Positions 19,928 to 31,430 of a stretch of 64,000 nucleotides of DNA are shown piece by piece (within the stretch, counting starts at the first letter, position 1; each line of letters starts with the position of its first letter). This stretch comes from Symbiodinium microadriaticum (taxonomy: Eukaryota; Sar; Dinophyceae; Suessiales; Symbiodiniaceae). Location of the stretch: NCBI GenBank assembly GCA_001939145.1, contig LSRX01000133.1, positions 939,693-1,003,692 of the forward strand. The letters run 5' to 3'. The notes under the pieces were generated by a model, which saw only the letters and a program-made list of their open reading frames with translations, made no database searches and had not been told where the DNA came from. Position numbers and translations under genes: made by a program.

Positions 19928-22900
19928 GTGATGGTGAGGTTGCGAGTCTTGTTCCGACCATCATGATCGCTCCGCTTTGCCTGAACACTCGTATTGTTCG
20001 TGCCTTCTTGGTCCTGATCCTGTTGTCCGCACGCGTGTTAGAACTCACTGCCGGTTCTGCTGTTGCTGCGACCATTACCACAAGTTGCACTACTCTTGCC
20101 ATTCTTGCTGCACTACTGATGTTGCTGGACTGGCAACGAATCCTGCCGCTACCATGACCACGGCTGCTTCTTGCGCTGCGCCTGGCATCATTCAAGTTAG
20201 ACGAGAATAGCAGCTGTGACTAGTATGGTTCTGAGGACCAGCATGGCTACTGTGCCTACCTGATACGACGAACGTTACTAGGTGATGAGCACCAGTGCTA
20301 AAGCTGCCAACTCTGAGAGAGTCCTGGGGTTCTCCGGCACTACTCGCACCTACCCTGGTGCTGCTCAGCCTTCAGGTAGCTGGGAGAGAGGCACGTGCAA
20401 CCTCCTTCTCCTCTATCTTTTCGTTCTTTCATCTTTGCGTTCCGCTCATGGGCGTCGTATTGTCGGCAAACGCAGGGCTCCGTCGCCTTGTTTCTCTGGG
20501 CCTGCAAGCAGGGCTTTGGGTTTGGGGCTTCTCTTTTGGAGCTTCTGGAGTAGGATTGACAGGTCACAGATAAGTCATTCAGCCGAACACGGGGAAATAA
20601 GACCGTGTGCTTTTGATCTTAGTCTTAGGCCATCGAAACCCCTAAACCCCAAACCCTAAAACCCTAAACAGCAAGACACGATACTCCACTCACACATCGA
20701 CTCACACTCCTTCCCCCGAAGCGACCTGAGCCCTGCGCCCAAACCCCTGCTTCCTGAAGAACTAAACCCAAACCCGCGACACCCAAAAACCGAAAAGCCC
20801 TAAACCCCTGGACCCCCAAACCGAGCTCCTAAACCCTAAACCAAAACAAAAAACGTGAACTGATCCATGCCGGTCCATGCCACATCCGCAATTCCAACCT
20901 TCAACAGCCATAGCCGGACCAAGAAGGCCAAAAAGAATCATCATTGGCGCTTTAGGCTTGGCATCGAAGTTGGGATCAAGAGTTAAGATTTCTAGTTCAT
21001 GGGCTTTTAGGCTTATGTGTGAAAGCTCGAAGATTTCGGGGGTTTAGGGTTTTAGGAGAGCTAGCCTGCAGAAGACGCTTGGGCTTGGGCTCCCGCCTCT
21101 CTGGCGATCTTGACCAGCGTTTTGAGGTTGTCTTCGTCGTCCAAGTTGACACGGATGCCGGCATTCATCAATGCAAACCTTGGCTTTCTGGCAGCATGGC
21201 TTATGGCCCGGATACAGAATCAGAGCACGAAACCGAAAACTTCTAAACCATGGACCCAAACATCAGGTAGGAACAGCATCTGATCGCTTCCCAGAGCACT
21301 TAGAAGAGAAAAGGAACCCGAGTGCTTTCACCCTATCCACGTAATCATTCACGATCTCGTCGGGCTCGACTGCTTTCGCCTTGAATCCACTTCGGATTTG
21401 GTGCGACGGGCTTGGAGACTGGAGTTAGGGCGCTGCATCCAGCTATCCCCACAAGAAGCACCAGACTGATGCCCAGCACACCATTGGGGGGGGGGGGGGA
21501 GGCGGATGTTGTGCGCTTAGTTCTGTTCAACCGCAAGGAGCATGAATCCAGTGAACTCTGCAACAGAAAGTTATGGACGCTGAAAGGTCTCAAGAAACGG
21601 TGGGGAGACAAGGGCAGGCTGGATCATGTCTGACCCGGAGAGCTCAGAACTGGCTTTCGGAACGCTCCTAAAGGAATCCAGCGGTTTAGGGTTTAGGGCT
21701 TAGGGTTCAGGGTTTAGGGCTCAGGGATTAGAGTCTAGGGGCACAAAGCGCCCAAACTTGGGCTACTTAGAGGCTGTCGGACATGTTCGATCATGAGACG
21801 TCCTCGAAATGGCGTGGTGGGGGAAACTTGAACACTGCCGCGGTATCAGGATCTCCGCCCCCCCAATTTCGGTTTAAAAGGTCTCATATCAAGGCTTTCT
21901 TTTGAGGACATTATGACCTGGAGTAGGGTTTAACACTCTGACAAACGTTGCAAAGCCCTCCCAAACCCTAGATCCTAAAAACCTTTCGACAAACCCCGGC
22001 TCGAAGGCACCTCGCGCATCCGATTCACCCAGGTCTGGGTGTCCGAAACGAGTGGCGAGATGCCTGGGCTTGAGAGTTTTGGGTTAAGTTTAGGGCTCAG
22101 AGTGTGTGTACAGTGTGCGCTCGGTTGGTGCGTTCCCTTCGGAGTGAGGGCACACCCACTTATCGCATGCGTGCGTCTGCATGCAGTCCCGCCTCAATCA
22201 CCCCGACTATTCTCAATTCGCCTCCACGTGAATACAAGGCCGGGGGCCTCGGTCGGAGCCTCGAGCACCCATGTCGATGATCCACGGCACTCATGGTAGT
22301 GCAGGCATTGAGGGTATAGGGTGCATGCATGGTATATCCACTGATCCTGGAACGACTGTGCGGTTTAGAAGCTTGGGATATAATGTCTGGGAATTGAAAC
22401 TTGCGAGCAAAGTTGGAGAACATAGATCGAATCTTGGCTGCAACCAGCTTCTAAACACGAACAGCTGCAGATGCTACTGCAAATGAGCCAACACCTATCA
22501 TCTGCAGCTCTGAGGTGCGATAATCTCCACGGGCCTCATCTTTTGCCCTGACATGATGTACCTTCTGTGGCAGTTCGTTGATCTCCCTCTTGACCTTTGC
22601 AGAGTGCTGTGGTGTTTCGTTCACAACTTGGATTCGGGTCACGGCTAGCTGGAGGTAGACTTTCAAGTTCGAGCTGTGCCTATGCACACCTAGAAAGAGC
22701 TTTCGAAGCTTCTTGGTTCAAGAACGACAGCACCTCCATGCCGACAGCCACTCGGCAAAGCAATATCAGGATTTTCGACCACCCCAACCCATACCACTTT
22801 ACCAATACCTGCACCGATGAGACGCGGTCTTGGCCTACAAAAATGGATGGTATATGCTGACAACGCACAATTAGAATTTGTTCATCCTGTCCCCTGCTGC

Positions 22901-23920
22901 ATGATTCACATGCCCAATACCATTCGAAACCCTAAAACCCTAAACCCTTAACCCTAAACCAACAAGGATTGTCGACCTCTTGGTTCGCGACAAGTCTCCG
23001 ATTTTTCCCAAAAATCGTAGTAATCGGCAGTCTTTCTTCGCCACGTCTCCCCCATGAGAACGTTGAAGGCACTGTGGGTTTCTTTCCCGACGCGCTCGCC
23101 CCAGATTGGGCAGTCGTCGGGAATATCGTGGGTATTGAAGTTCCTTGCGACTCATCAATTCAGGGTTTAAGGGCTGAGGGATTGGAGTTAAGGGGCGCGG
23201 GGCGCTTTAGGCTTAGGAGTTTAGGGTTCAGAGCTTTGAAAGCTTAGAGGTGTAGGGCTTCTGGCTCAGGTTGCAGAAGTTACGGCTTGGCTTTACGGCG
23301 GAAAGCTTGCCAGCAAAGGTGCAAGTAGTAGATGTGGCGTGCGCATTCCAGCGCTTGGAAGAGCCAGAAGTGTCTCCTTGCAACTAGGGTTTAGGGTTTA
23401 GGGTTTAGGGTTTCCTTGCCAGTACTTTTGTGACCAATCCGTACCAACACACATCATGCTGTGGGCACGAAAACCATACTCACAGTTGTCCCTCTAACTG
23501 CTGCTTGGTACACTTTACCCTAAACCCTAAACCCTACCCTCTTCTCATGCAAATTGCTGTGATTTCCTGCAGCATTGCTCTGAGTAGGACTCTTCATGAT
23601 CGTCTCATCAACACGACTGCTACTGGCATGCTGGCTCCCGCTGCCGTGCTTACGCATTCCCCCAACCCTAAACCCCAAACCCCCAACCCTAGATCCTGCA
23701 CCCGAAACCGTCAACCCTAAACCCTCAACTTATGAGAAGCAAGTCTCAGGACGTGTTCGTTGCCGTGGTGGAGGAGGTAGTCCAAGAACACGAAGCTGGA
23801 GTTGTGGCCCGCCTGGGCAGCCTGAGGGATCCTTGCGTCTCCCAAGGATGGGGCAAAGGTACGTGTTTAGGGTTTAGGGTTTAGGGTTTAGGGTTTAGGG
23901 TTTAGGGTTAAGGGTTTACT

Positions 23921-24007
23921 TACCTTTGGTTAGTAGGGAATGGAGGAATGGGAACTATTATAAGTACCATTTACTACCATTCTTCCATTCCCTACTAACC
24001 AAAGGTA
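23921..24007. repeat. Long-stem foldback element
   Basis: The left arm 23921-23950 (TACCTTTGGTTAGTAGGGAA...) is the reverse complement of 23978-24007 with one mismatch in 30, around a 27-nt AT-rich loop. It is embedded between TTTAGGG tracts. Size and structure fit a small foldback transposon or a cruciform-forming sequence. A similar GAGGAATGGGGAATGG string occurs near 26735-26750. Confidence 0.75.
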
Positions 24008-24362
24008 GGTTTAGGGTTGAGGGTTTAGGATCTTTAGCCAGCAAACGGGGGATAGACCTTCTTGGCTCTAGGCTTAGGAGGTTTGGGCTTCGGACTTAGG
24101 TTTAAAACCTCGGCATCACTAGTACAATATAAGACCAGAAGGGCGAGAAGAGATGAAAACCTGCGCAGATTCGTCGTCCAAGAATCAGAGCTGCCCATAT
24201 CCCGTTTGCACCGTGCTTCACGGCCTTGAGGCTCGCCACGTCCTGGAAACTGACAGCTGTAGACTTTAGGAGTTTAGGGCTTGAGGTTTAGTATGTTAGG
24301 TTTCGGCTTAGGGTGTAAGTGTAAGCTTGCTGCCACTGCTAGAACAGAATGACGAAAAAGTG

Positions 24363-26331
24363 CTACAGTAAGTCGTCCTGATGGTTGTTGGTTCCGGCAT
24401 GCGCGTGAACCAGGATTCGGTACTTCCCTTCTTCTGGAAAGAACTTGCGAATCCAACTCACCAATGTGCCGTAATCCTCATAGTCAGCCACACCTCGTCC
24501 TTCCTCCACCAAGATGGCCACAACACGGCGCTGGAACGCATCATTGTCTTTCCATGCCTTGAAAGCCTTCTCCACATCCTCCTTCTTCTGCTTTTCCATG
24601 GTCTCATCGCCTCTGAGATTCAAATACTCCATGAGGTCCACCAAGTTCAGAGAGATCTCACCACGGGCAAAATTCTTGTTAGTTGATGTGGGCATCCTCA
24701 CGCCATGGTTCTCGCGGCCAGCCCCACTCCTCATAGATTTTGTCCAGCTCCTCCACAGCGTCGATCACGGATTCTACGAAGTTTGTATCTTTGAAGCGAA
24801 CACTGGCTTTGAAGGTCAGATCCAGGAAAGCATTCGGAATCTTGAAATCTTTCATGGTCTGGATGCCCGCTTTTCTGTCATGTTTTCCCGGTGCGAACAT
24901 TGCTACAAGGCCACGCATTGGATCCTCCACCCCTCTCTCCTTTGCATACTTGATGATCCATTCAAGCACTTGCGTTTCTGGCGTGTACTTCTCACCGTAG
25001 TATTGACCAGTGATGGCAATGTCGTTGAACTGCATCTTTCGGATGATTTGCAGTGTCAAGTACTTCATGTAGCCAGTGTGCCCAAAAGGTGTGTTCGTTG
25101 CAGGCTCCCGAATGGACTGATCCAAAACCACAGGGCGCAAGGACCTCCACTTATGGTTCGGGTCAGGATGGTGATCTTTAGACACTGGCACCCGCTCAGC
25201 GGTATCTGCCGGCGGGGCTGGTTTAAGGTCGACTCGTGTCCCCGGCTCGTCCAGAAGCTCAAGAAATCTTTCCGTGTGTGCTTCAATTATTTTCCACCTT
25301 CGGTGGTCATCAGAAAGAAGAAAATTCTCGATTTCCTCGGCCGGCATCAACCCAAAGACACTCATCTTCAGCACATCGGACGTCTGCGAATCCTCACTTG
25401 CTTTGACACAAATGTGCCGTAGCTTTGTCTGCCACATTTTGCGTTCTTCGCTGCCTGGTGCACTTGACGTGAGACCCTGGAAGATTTTGTTACAGGCTTG
25501 ACAGACCTGTATCCCTTCCGGTGCCTGGTTGTCTACACCTTCCAGGTCTTCACCGAAGAGCCCGCGGACGGAAGTGCTTGAGTTCATGCGGCCCTCTTGG
25601 GCTGGCCGGAGCTCGGGGGCTTGAGATGACTGCGGACCCGGGGGTGGAGGATCCTGTGAGGAGCCTGCCGGGTTGGGCTGCGTGCTACTGCGTGGAGCTG
25701 CATGTGCGTGCAAGTCTCCATGGGAGAGAGCTTCACGTAGAAATCTGAAGGCCACACGGTTCTGTCTCTGAAACCTTCCATCGCTGTCGGTCGGCCTCGG
25801 AGACCGGAGCTGATCCAAGGCGCCTGCCGCAGCCGCGCGCTCCAGCGCAGCCTGATCCAGCATGTTGGTGAGTTCCCCCAAGGCCCGAGCGGCCCATCTC
25901 CACACCTGGGGCTCCGTTCGATAAACTTTCATCGCTTCCACGAGCTGACTCACAACCTCTGCAAACTGGAGCCCTGTGAGACTGGCTCCCAAGGTCGAGG
26001 CCATCACATGCAGAGCACAGCAGCTGTCGGCTTGGAGATGCGCATCGCGTCGATGATTGTGCATAGCTGCTGCTAGAAGATCGAGACACTGTTGCAAGAG
26101 CATCCTATCCAAACGGCATTGACCAGCTTGCTGGAAGAACTGTAGCATTATTTGGATCTGACTCGTCTGCACATAAAGATTATCCGGCTGTGTCGCCATG
26201 GCGTCGAGACAACACTCCAGCCTGCCACCGCCAAGAGACGCATGATCGGTCCAGCGCTGCGGCCCCTGCGGCCCCATGGCTTGGCCATCCTGGCCGTGGC
26301 CGTCTAGGCGCAAATCCACCCTGACGTTCAT
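24363..26331 (-). CDS. Unrecognised helical-repeat protein gene with one frame break
   Basis: From an ATG at 26331, a frame runs to a stop at 24679-24681 and an overlapping frame continues to 24363. The N-terminal third is Leu/Ala-rich helical sequence (about residues 35-175: Q-C-L-D-L-L, V-V-S-Q-L-V-E-A-M, A-A-R-A-L-G-E-L) suggesting ARM/HEAT-type repeats. A Pro/Ser-rich linker follows, then a mixed alpha/beta part with several Trp residues. The second frame (E-G-R-G-V-A-D-Y and a Trp-Ile-Arg-Lys-Phe-Phe segment) reads as natural protein, so the two pieces probably form one product of roughly 650 residues. The break sits at AAC-TAA-CAA near 24680; omission of one T would join the frames. It may be a sequencing error, a young pseudogene mutation or a +1 frameshift. 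An upstream exon near 26400-26528 is possible. I do not recognise the family. Confidence 0.5.
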
Positions 26332-26531
26332 GTCAGAGCCTGAGATGCAGACACCTGCGTAAGCCACAGAACCACCGCATCCAAACCATGGAGCTGGACA
26401 AGACGAACCAGGTCCGAGAAACCCCCCCCCCCGGAGTCACCCTCCTCTCCGAGGGCAGCACATCGCCACACTCCATCTACGTTCTCGTAGCCGGCCGGCG
26501 TGCCCTTAGCAACGTCGGGCAGGAACATTGG

Positions 26532-29500
26532 AACTATAAAGGTACACGGGTCGGAACAGTAATAGCCACCATCGAATCAGAGTACGCGAAACACTCAAGC
26601 CGTATTCTAGCCAGCAAAGCTCTTTTGTTTTTCAACACTCGTTCTGAAACGCCTCCAAGGGGTTGCCTGGAGCGCCTCACAGACCAAGAGGTTTCTCAAC
26701 ATCTTCCCACTCGCACGGATGGAGTAAGTTATAGAGGAATGGGGAATGGGGCTTACTATGGTGTGTAAATGCCTAAGGTTTAGGTGTTGGGGCTCTACCT
26801 ACGATGGAACGAAAAGCATCTGCCTCCAGCCTTTTTTGTTCAGAAACCGAGAGTGAGAAGAGAATCCCAGAATGTTCAGGGTTCGTCGGGTTGTGCGGCC
26901 TTTCACGCTGAGACAGAAGCTCCCGCTGCCTCGATGCTAGCAAGGACTTTGGGGTTAGGGCTCACGGCCTTGGACTGTTTTAAGGTGCGTCAACTGAGAG
27001 CTCCCACCCAACACACCCAGGGTTCTCTTAGAGCTTAGCAACCACTACGAGCATTGCTGCAAGGCTCCCACTGTGACACAAATCACACTACTCCTGCTAC
27101 TTCCTGTCACATTTAAGCCGAGATAAAATGCAAACCTAAAATTCTAAACTCTGAGCCGTAAGTCGGAAGCCCAAGGCCCTCGAACGCTCCTGGAACCCCT
27201 CAATCCTGCAACCGCAACCCCCGAGACAGAACGGCAACTGAAACCTAAACCTTTTTGAAGAAGCCTACCCCAAACCGCTGAACCCTAAACCCCTCTAGCC
27301 CCTACCAGAAGCCCCAAATGCAACAGCCCGAACCCCGAGCCCCGAACCCCGAACCCCTAAACCTCAAATCCTAAACCCTGAACCCCATAAGAGGCCCTAA
27401 ACCCTTGAACCCCAAGAGGCCCCCCAACCAAGCCCCCGGTCAGCCACGCAAGAGCTCCTTTTGGGCCCCCGGCCCCGGAGAACGGAGGACCTGGTCTCCG
27501 GGACTTTTACAGGTCTCTTGGGCTTAGGGGTCTTTAGGGGTTTAGGGCCTGGGGTTTAGGGGTTAGGGGTCTCTTGGGTTTAGGGGTCCTCTAGGGTATA
27601 GGGGTTTGGGGCTTAGGGTCCCTTGGGTTTAGGGGCTTTAGGGTTTAGGGCTAGGGGTCTCCTGGGTTTAAAGTTTAGGGCCGAAAACCCGGAAGACCCT
27701 AGCCCCTAAAAGCGGTTTAGGGTTTAGGGTTTAGGTTTAGGTTTTAGTGTTTGGGGTTTAGGGTTTGGGGTTGAGGGTTCAGGGTTTAGGGCCTTTGTTT
27801 TAACACCTCTTTTCCGTCAGCCCTGAAAGCGGTTTAGGGTTTAGGGAAAAATACCCTGAGCGCCAGCATCAGAAAAGCCGTGAAGCCGGAAACACTCAAC
27901 CCGAAGACCCTCGAACCCTCAACACCCTAAGTGCTTTTGCGGTGAGGTTCCGTCATGTCGCGAAACACCTCACGGGTAACTAAACACCAGAACCCTAAAC
28001 AGTAAAACCCTAGAGAGCGAAAGTGTAAACCTCTACACTAAACCACACACCTGAAAACCCTGACCTCACCTCGCTAGACCAGCATAAGCCAGCCTACGCC
28101 TTACCTAACTCCCCCCCCACCCCCCAATCCCTCTTCACACTACACTCATTACACCCTCAGCCTGTGAAGCCTCAGCAACATATCCCGACCCCTAACAGCC
28201 CTAACACGCTTAAAGCCTCACCCTCAAGAACAACAAAAAGAAAACAACCCTGAATAACCCGGAAAGCAAACGACTCTGAAACTGAAACACTAGACCCGTA
28301 GTCGGACGTCTTTAGGCTTGGGGCATATCAGTTCACAGTCGGGCTCTTCCCAAACGAGGCCGCCGCCGTACCTTTGCGATTGAAAGGTTGCTTGGTGTTC
28401 CGAGGAGTTGGGCATTGGGGGTGTGGGGGTGTGTTGCGGGGTGTTGGGGGGTGTTGGGGGGTGTTGGGGGCTTGAAAAGTCTTGTAGGGTCTAGTAGGGT
28501 TTAGGGTTTCGGCTGTATCACTTAAGGAAGCCCGGCTATTTATAAGGGGCCTTCATACTCTTCATGGGGTTCTGTGGTACAGTACAGGCTTGTAGGGAGA
28601 GTATCTTTGTTGCTCTAAAACGCCAAGACCGCTCCGAATGGGCCAAATCCCCCAATCAAGCGGTAGACCTTCAATCCTGAGATGAATCCCGCAACTTCCT
28701 GAAAATGGAGCAAACCCTAAACCCCGCAAAACCCTAAACTCTAAACCCTAAACCCTATTTAAAAAAAAACTCAACAAAAAACCCACTGTCACGAGAGCTA
28801 CTGCTACCCGAAACCGCGAGGACCTCCGAGCTCCGGACTCCTCGGAGTTATCCCAAGGGCACTCGGCCACGGCGCTCTCGCCCTGTGCTTTTCTTGGGGG
28901 CTCGGTTTAGGGTTTAGGGTATATAGAAATTGTTAAGGGTTTGGGTGCCAATAACGTTTTGACCGAAAGTTTTGACCGAAACGTTTTGGCCGAGTTTTGA
29001 CCGAGTTTTTGTTTTGAAACCTGTTTTGAATCTGGGGCTGGGCTGCTGCCTGCTGGGCTGGGCTGGGNGGCTGGGTGGGGGTGGGTGGGCTGGGCTGGGC
29101 TGGCTGGGCAACCCTGAAACGGAAATTGGTTTACTAGAAAATGGAAAGGTTGCGTCCCGACCGAAAAAACGAGCCTCCGGATGGCCAGCAGCAACAAGCA
29201 ATTTCTGTGTCTTTCTTTGTTGAGGGTTTAGGGTTTAGGGTTTTTTCTGGGGTTCCTTTCAAGGGTCCATGTAGAGCTTCACAAAGGTTCCTTTCAAGGG
29301 TCCCCCTCTAGGGTTTGGGGTTTCGAAACCCCCCTTTTTTGACACGAAACAAGAACCCTGGCAGCAGGAATCTAGGGGCCGGAATAAGGGGTGAGGGGCG
29401 AAACAGGGAAAGGGAAGGGGCGTAACAGGGAAGGCCGAACGGAGAACGTGTGGGCTGTAACGGGGAAAACGTCTAGGCTGTAACGGGGAAGCCCCTCCCC

Positions 29501-30390
29501 TGAAACAAAGAAGGAAGCACGGGCGTAACAAGGAAGGTACGCTCTTTTAGAGCAGGCATCCTGGTTTCGATAACTGCTGCGCCAAGTACGCTGCTTGAGC
29601 ACAGGAAAGGCCAATCCCGGCCAAAATCTTAGGGACAACGGACATCACAAAGTTCCTTGAGATGCACTGCGACAACTTGCACGACAAGAACCGCATTCCT
29701 GTCTCCGGATAAGTCAATTACTTGCCACAGGGAAGCCATGTACAGTCGTTGCACATTCTTCGGGTGTGCGAGCTGGCTTATATTTCTTTAGCTTGGTTCC
29801 TGTAGAAGGCTGTATAGGGCACGGAAAAGGTTTCTCTAATGCTGTAAGGGCCTAAATAATTAAAACAGAGTCTGGATTTCGATTCCTTGCTAATGGAACA
29901 GTTTCACAGTATCCGGAGACATCACGCATTGCCTGCTTCAGGCATCAATGGCTGGTTGGGGCTTCGGATATTCTGCGAAGAGGCCGCAGGATATAGCAGC
30001 AAAGACTTCACGCAGTCGAAACAACTTGAAGAACATCCCGAAGTATCTCAGGCACGCTGTCCAAACGCCATCCGCCTGAGCTGCAACGAGACCAGCTCAG
30101 CAGGAGATGAGGGAAACATACATATACCACGCGCACAGCAGAGACGTGCAACCTTGACATGGACAAGGCGCTGCGATGCAGCAAGCAAGTGTTCCTCGGA
30201 TGCGCAAGAAATGCGACACAGAGGCGACGGAGTTCCGCAGCAGGAAGCATTATCAAGTTGATGCCTGCTGTGCTGTGGTGCAGTACTGAGGGTTAACAAG
30301 GCATCACAAGGCATCCGATACAACAGTTCGCGAGACTGCAGGGACTGCCGGGGTCTGCAAGTGAAGGAACCACAGGATGCCCGCTCGGCT
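26532..30390. other. Non-coding, telomere-like repeats and low complexity
   Basis: No supported gene. CCCTAAA-type drift dominates 27120-27450, TTTAGGG-type 27515-27845, and G-rich GTGTTGGGG repeats 28400-28475. A single N at 29068 lies in GGCTGGG low complexity. Short palindromic GGTTCCTTTCAAGGGTCC copies occur at about 29253 and 29285. A family B-like fragment (GTAAGGGCCTAAATAATTAAAACAG) is at about 29845. The 29887-30320 stretch has ORFs on both strands but no coherent protein. Confidence 0.65.
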
Positions 30391-30392
30391 TC

Positions 30393-30736
30393 TTAGCCTT
30401 GCGACCGCTTGCGCTTCGGGCCCCAGCGTTTGCGGCGCCACGATGGCAGCATGTCCGCGGCGCTTTTGCGTCCGTGGTTTCCCAGCATTCCGCTGAGCCA
30501 TGTTTGCAAGACTTGGAGGCTCTTGCAGCTGTTGGCTTGGCAAAGGGAGCGCGTTATCTGCGGCTTCCACTCGACCTCCACGCCACCACTGTGCCTTCGG
30601 TAGGTCACGGTCTTCGGCATCATGGCTTGCATAGTCTGCAGCCAGTTTCGTGCCTCTTCCTCAAGCCAACCGGGACTCTTAGTGAGCTCGCGGCCTGCCC
30701 GGCGTAGCGCCAGCCACGCTCGGGCGTTTGCTGCCA
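30393..30736 (-). CDS. C-terminal part of an unrecognised ORF running into the gap
   Basis: The minus-strand frame emerges from the N gap and stops at 30393 after about 114 residues. It looks protein-like: helical with several Trp (W-L-A-L-R-R, W-L-E-E-E-A-R-N-W-L-Q-T-M), ending in a basic tail (K-R-W-G-P-K-R-K-R-S). It lies downstream of the MULE-like transposase on the same strand, so it may be a second transposon ORF or an exon of the same gene, but the gap hides the link. No family recognised. Confidence 0.35.
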
Positions 30737-31120
30737 ANNNNNNNNNNNNNNNNNNNNNNNNNNNNNNNNNNNNNNNNNNNNNNNNNNNNNNNNNNNNNNN
30801 NNNNNNNNNNNNNNNNNNNNNNNNNNNNNNNNNNNNNNNNNNNNNNNNNNNNNNNNNNNNNNNNNNNNNNNNNNNNNNNNNNNNNNNNNNNNNNNNNNNN
30901 NNNNNNNNNNNNNNNNNNNNNNNNNNNNNNNNNNNNNNNNNNNNNNNNNNNNNNNNNNNNNNNNNNNNNNNNNNNNNNNNNNNNNNNNNNNNNNNNNNNN
31001 NNNNNNNNNNNNNNNNNNNNNNNNNNNNNNNNNNNNNNNNNNNNNNNNNNNNNNNNNNNNNNNNNNNNNNNNNNNNNNNNNNNNNNNNNNNNNNNNNNNN
31101 NNNNNNNNNNNNNNNNNNNN
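30737..31120. other. Assembly gap, 384 N
   Basis: All bases are N. The right edge abuts tandem repeat copies (31122 onward), the likely cause of the break. Reading frames drawn through it are meaningless. Confidence 0.99.
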
Positions 31121-31121
31121 G

Positions 31122-31292
31122 CCCCCCAAAACCCATTTTGCCACCTTCGACCAACATGTGGCAAAATGCTTTTTCGCGGTTTTGGCTGCATTTCTGGCAG
31201 ACGAAACGATTGTCGCAGTCCCGGCGCCCCCCCAAAACCCATTTTGCCACCTTCGACCAACATGTGGCAAAATGCTTTTTCGCGGTTTTGGC
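31122..31292. repeat. Tandem repeat of about 106 bp beside the gap
   Basis: The unit starting CCCCCCAAAACCCATTTTGC and containing ACCTTCGACCAACATGTGGC occurs at 31122 and again at 31227, the second copy ending at GGTTTTGGCTGC. Each unit holds TTTTGCCAC and its inverse GTGGCAAAA, a possible hairpin. A partial echo (CATTTCTGGCAGACAACACC) lies near 31410. More copies probably lie in the gap. Confidence 0.8.
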
Positions 31293-31430
31293 TGCGAAAA
31301 AAGCTAAGTGCGGCGGTACCGGGCACATGCCACAAGACTGCGGACGCGGAGGCACAAGCGCACACTGAGAAGACCGTGGACATATGCGTTTTCGCAGGCC
31401 AAACACAGGCATTTCTGGCAGACAACACCC

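Larger units (their letters stand above)
16681..24360. other. Non-coding repeat region with microsatellites
   Basis: No gene is supported. The content is telomere-like heptamer drift in both orientations (for example 16681-16757, 23385-23412, 23865-23925), trinucleotide and hexanucleotide microsatellites (listed below), a GAT run at 19886-19930 and a G9-12 run at 21485-21500. ORFs over the microsatellites encode poly-Q, poly-S-R or poly-T tracts and are not credible genes. An imperfect inverted arrangement around AAAATGGGAATTTCCGAAA (19690-19790) may be another small foldback element. Confidence 0.7.

Noticed and set aside
29060..29110. GGGCTG repeat as a G-quadruplex regulatory element
   Set aside because: It surrounds an N at 29068 and is simple low complexity; nothing ties it to a gene.
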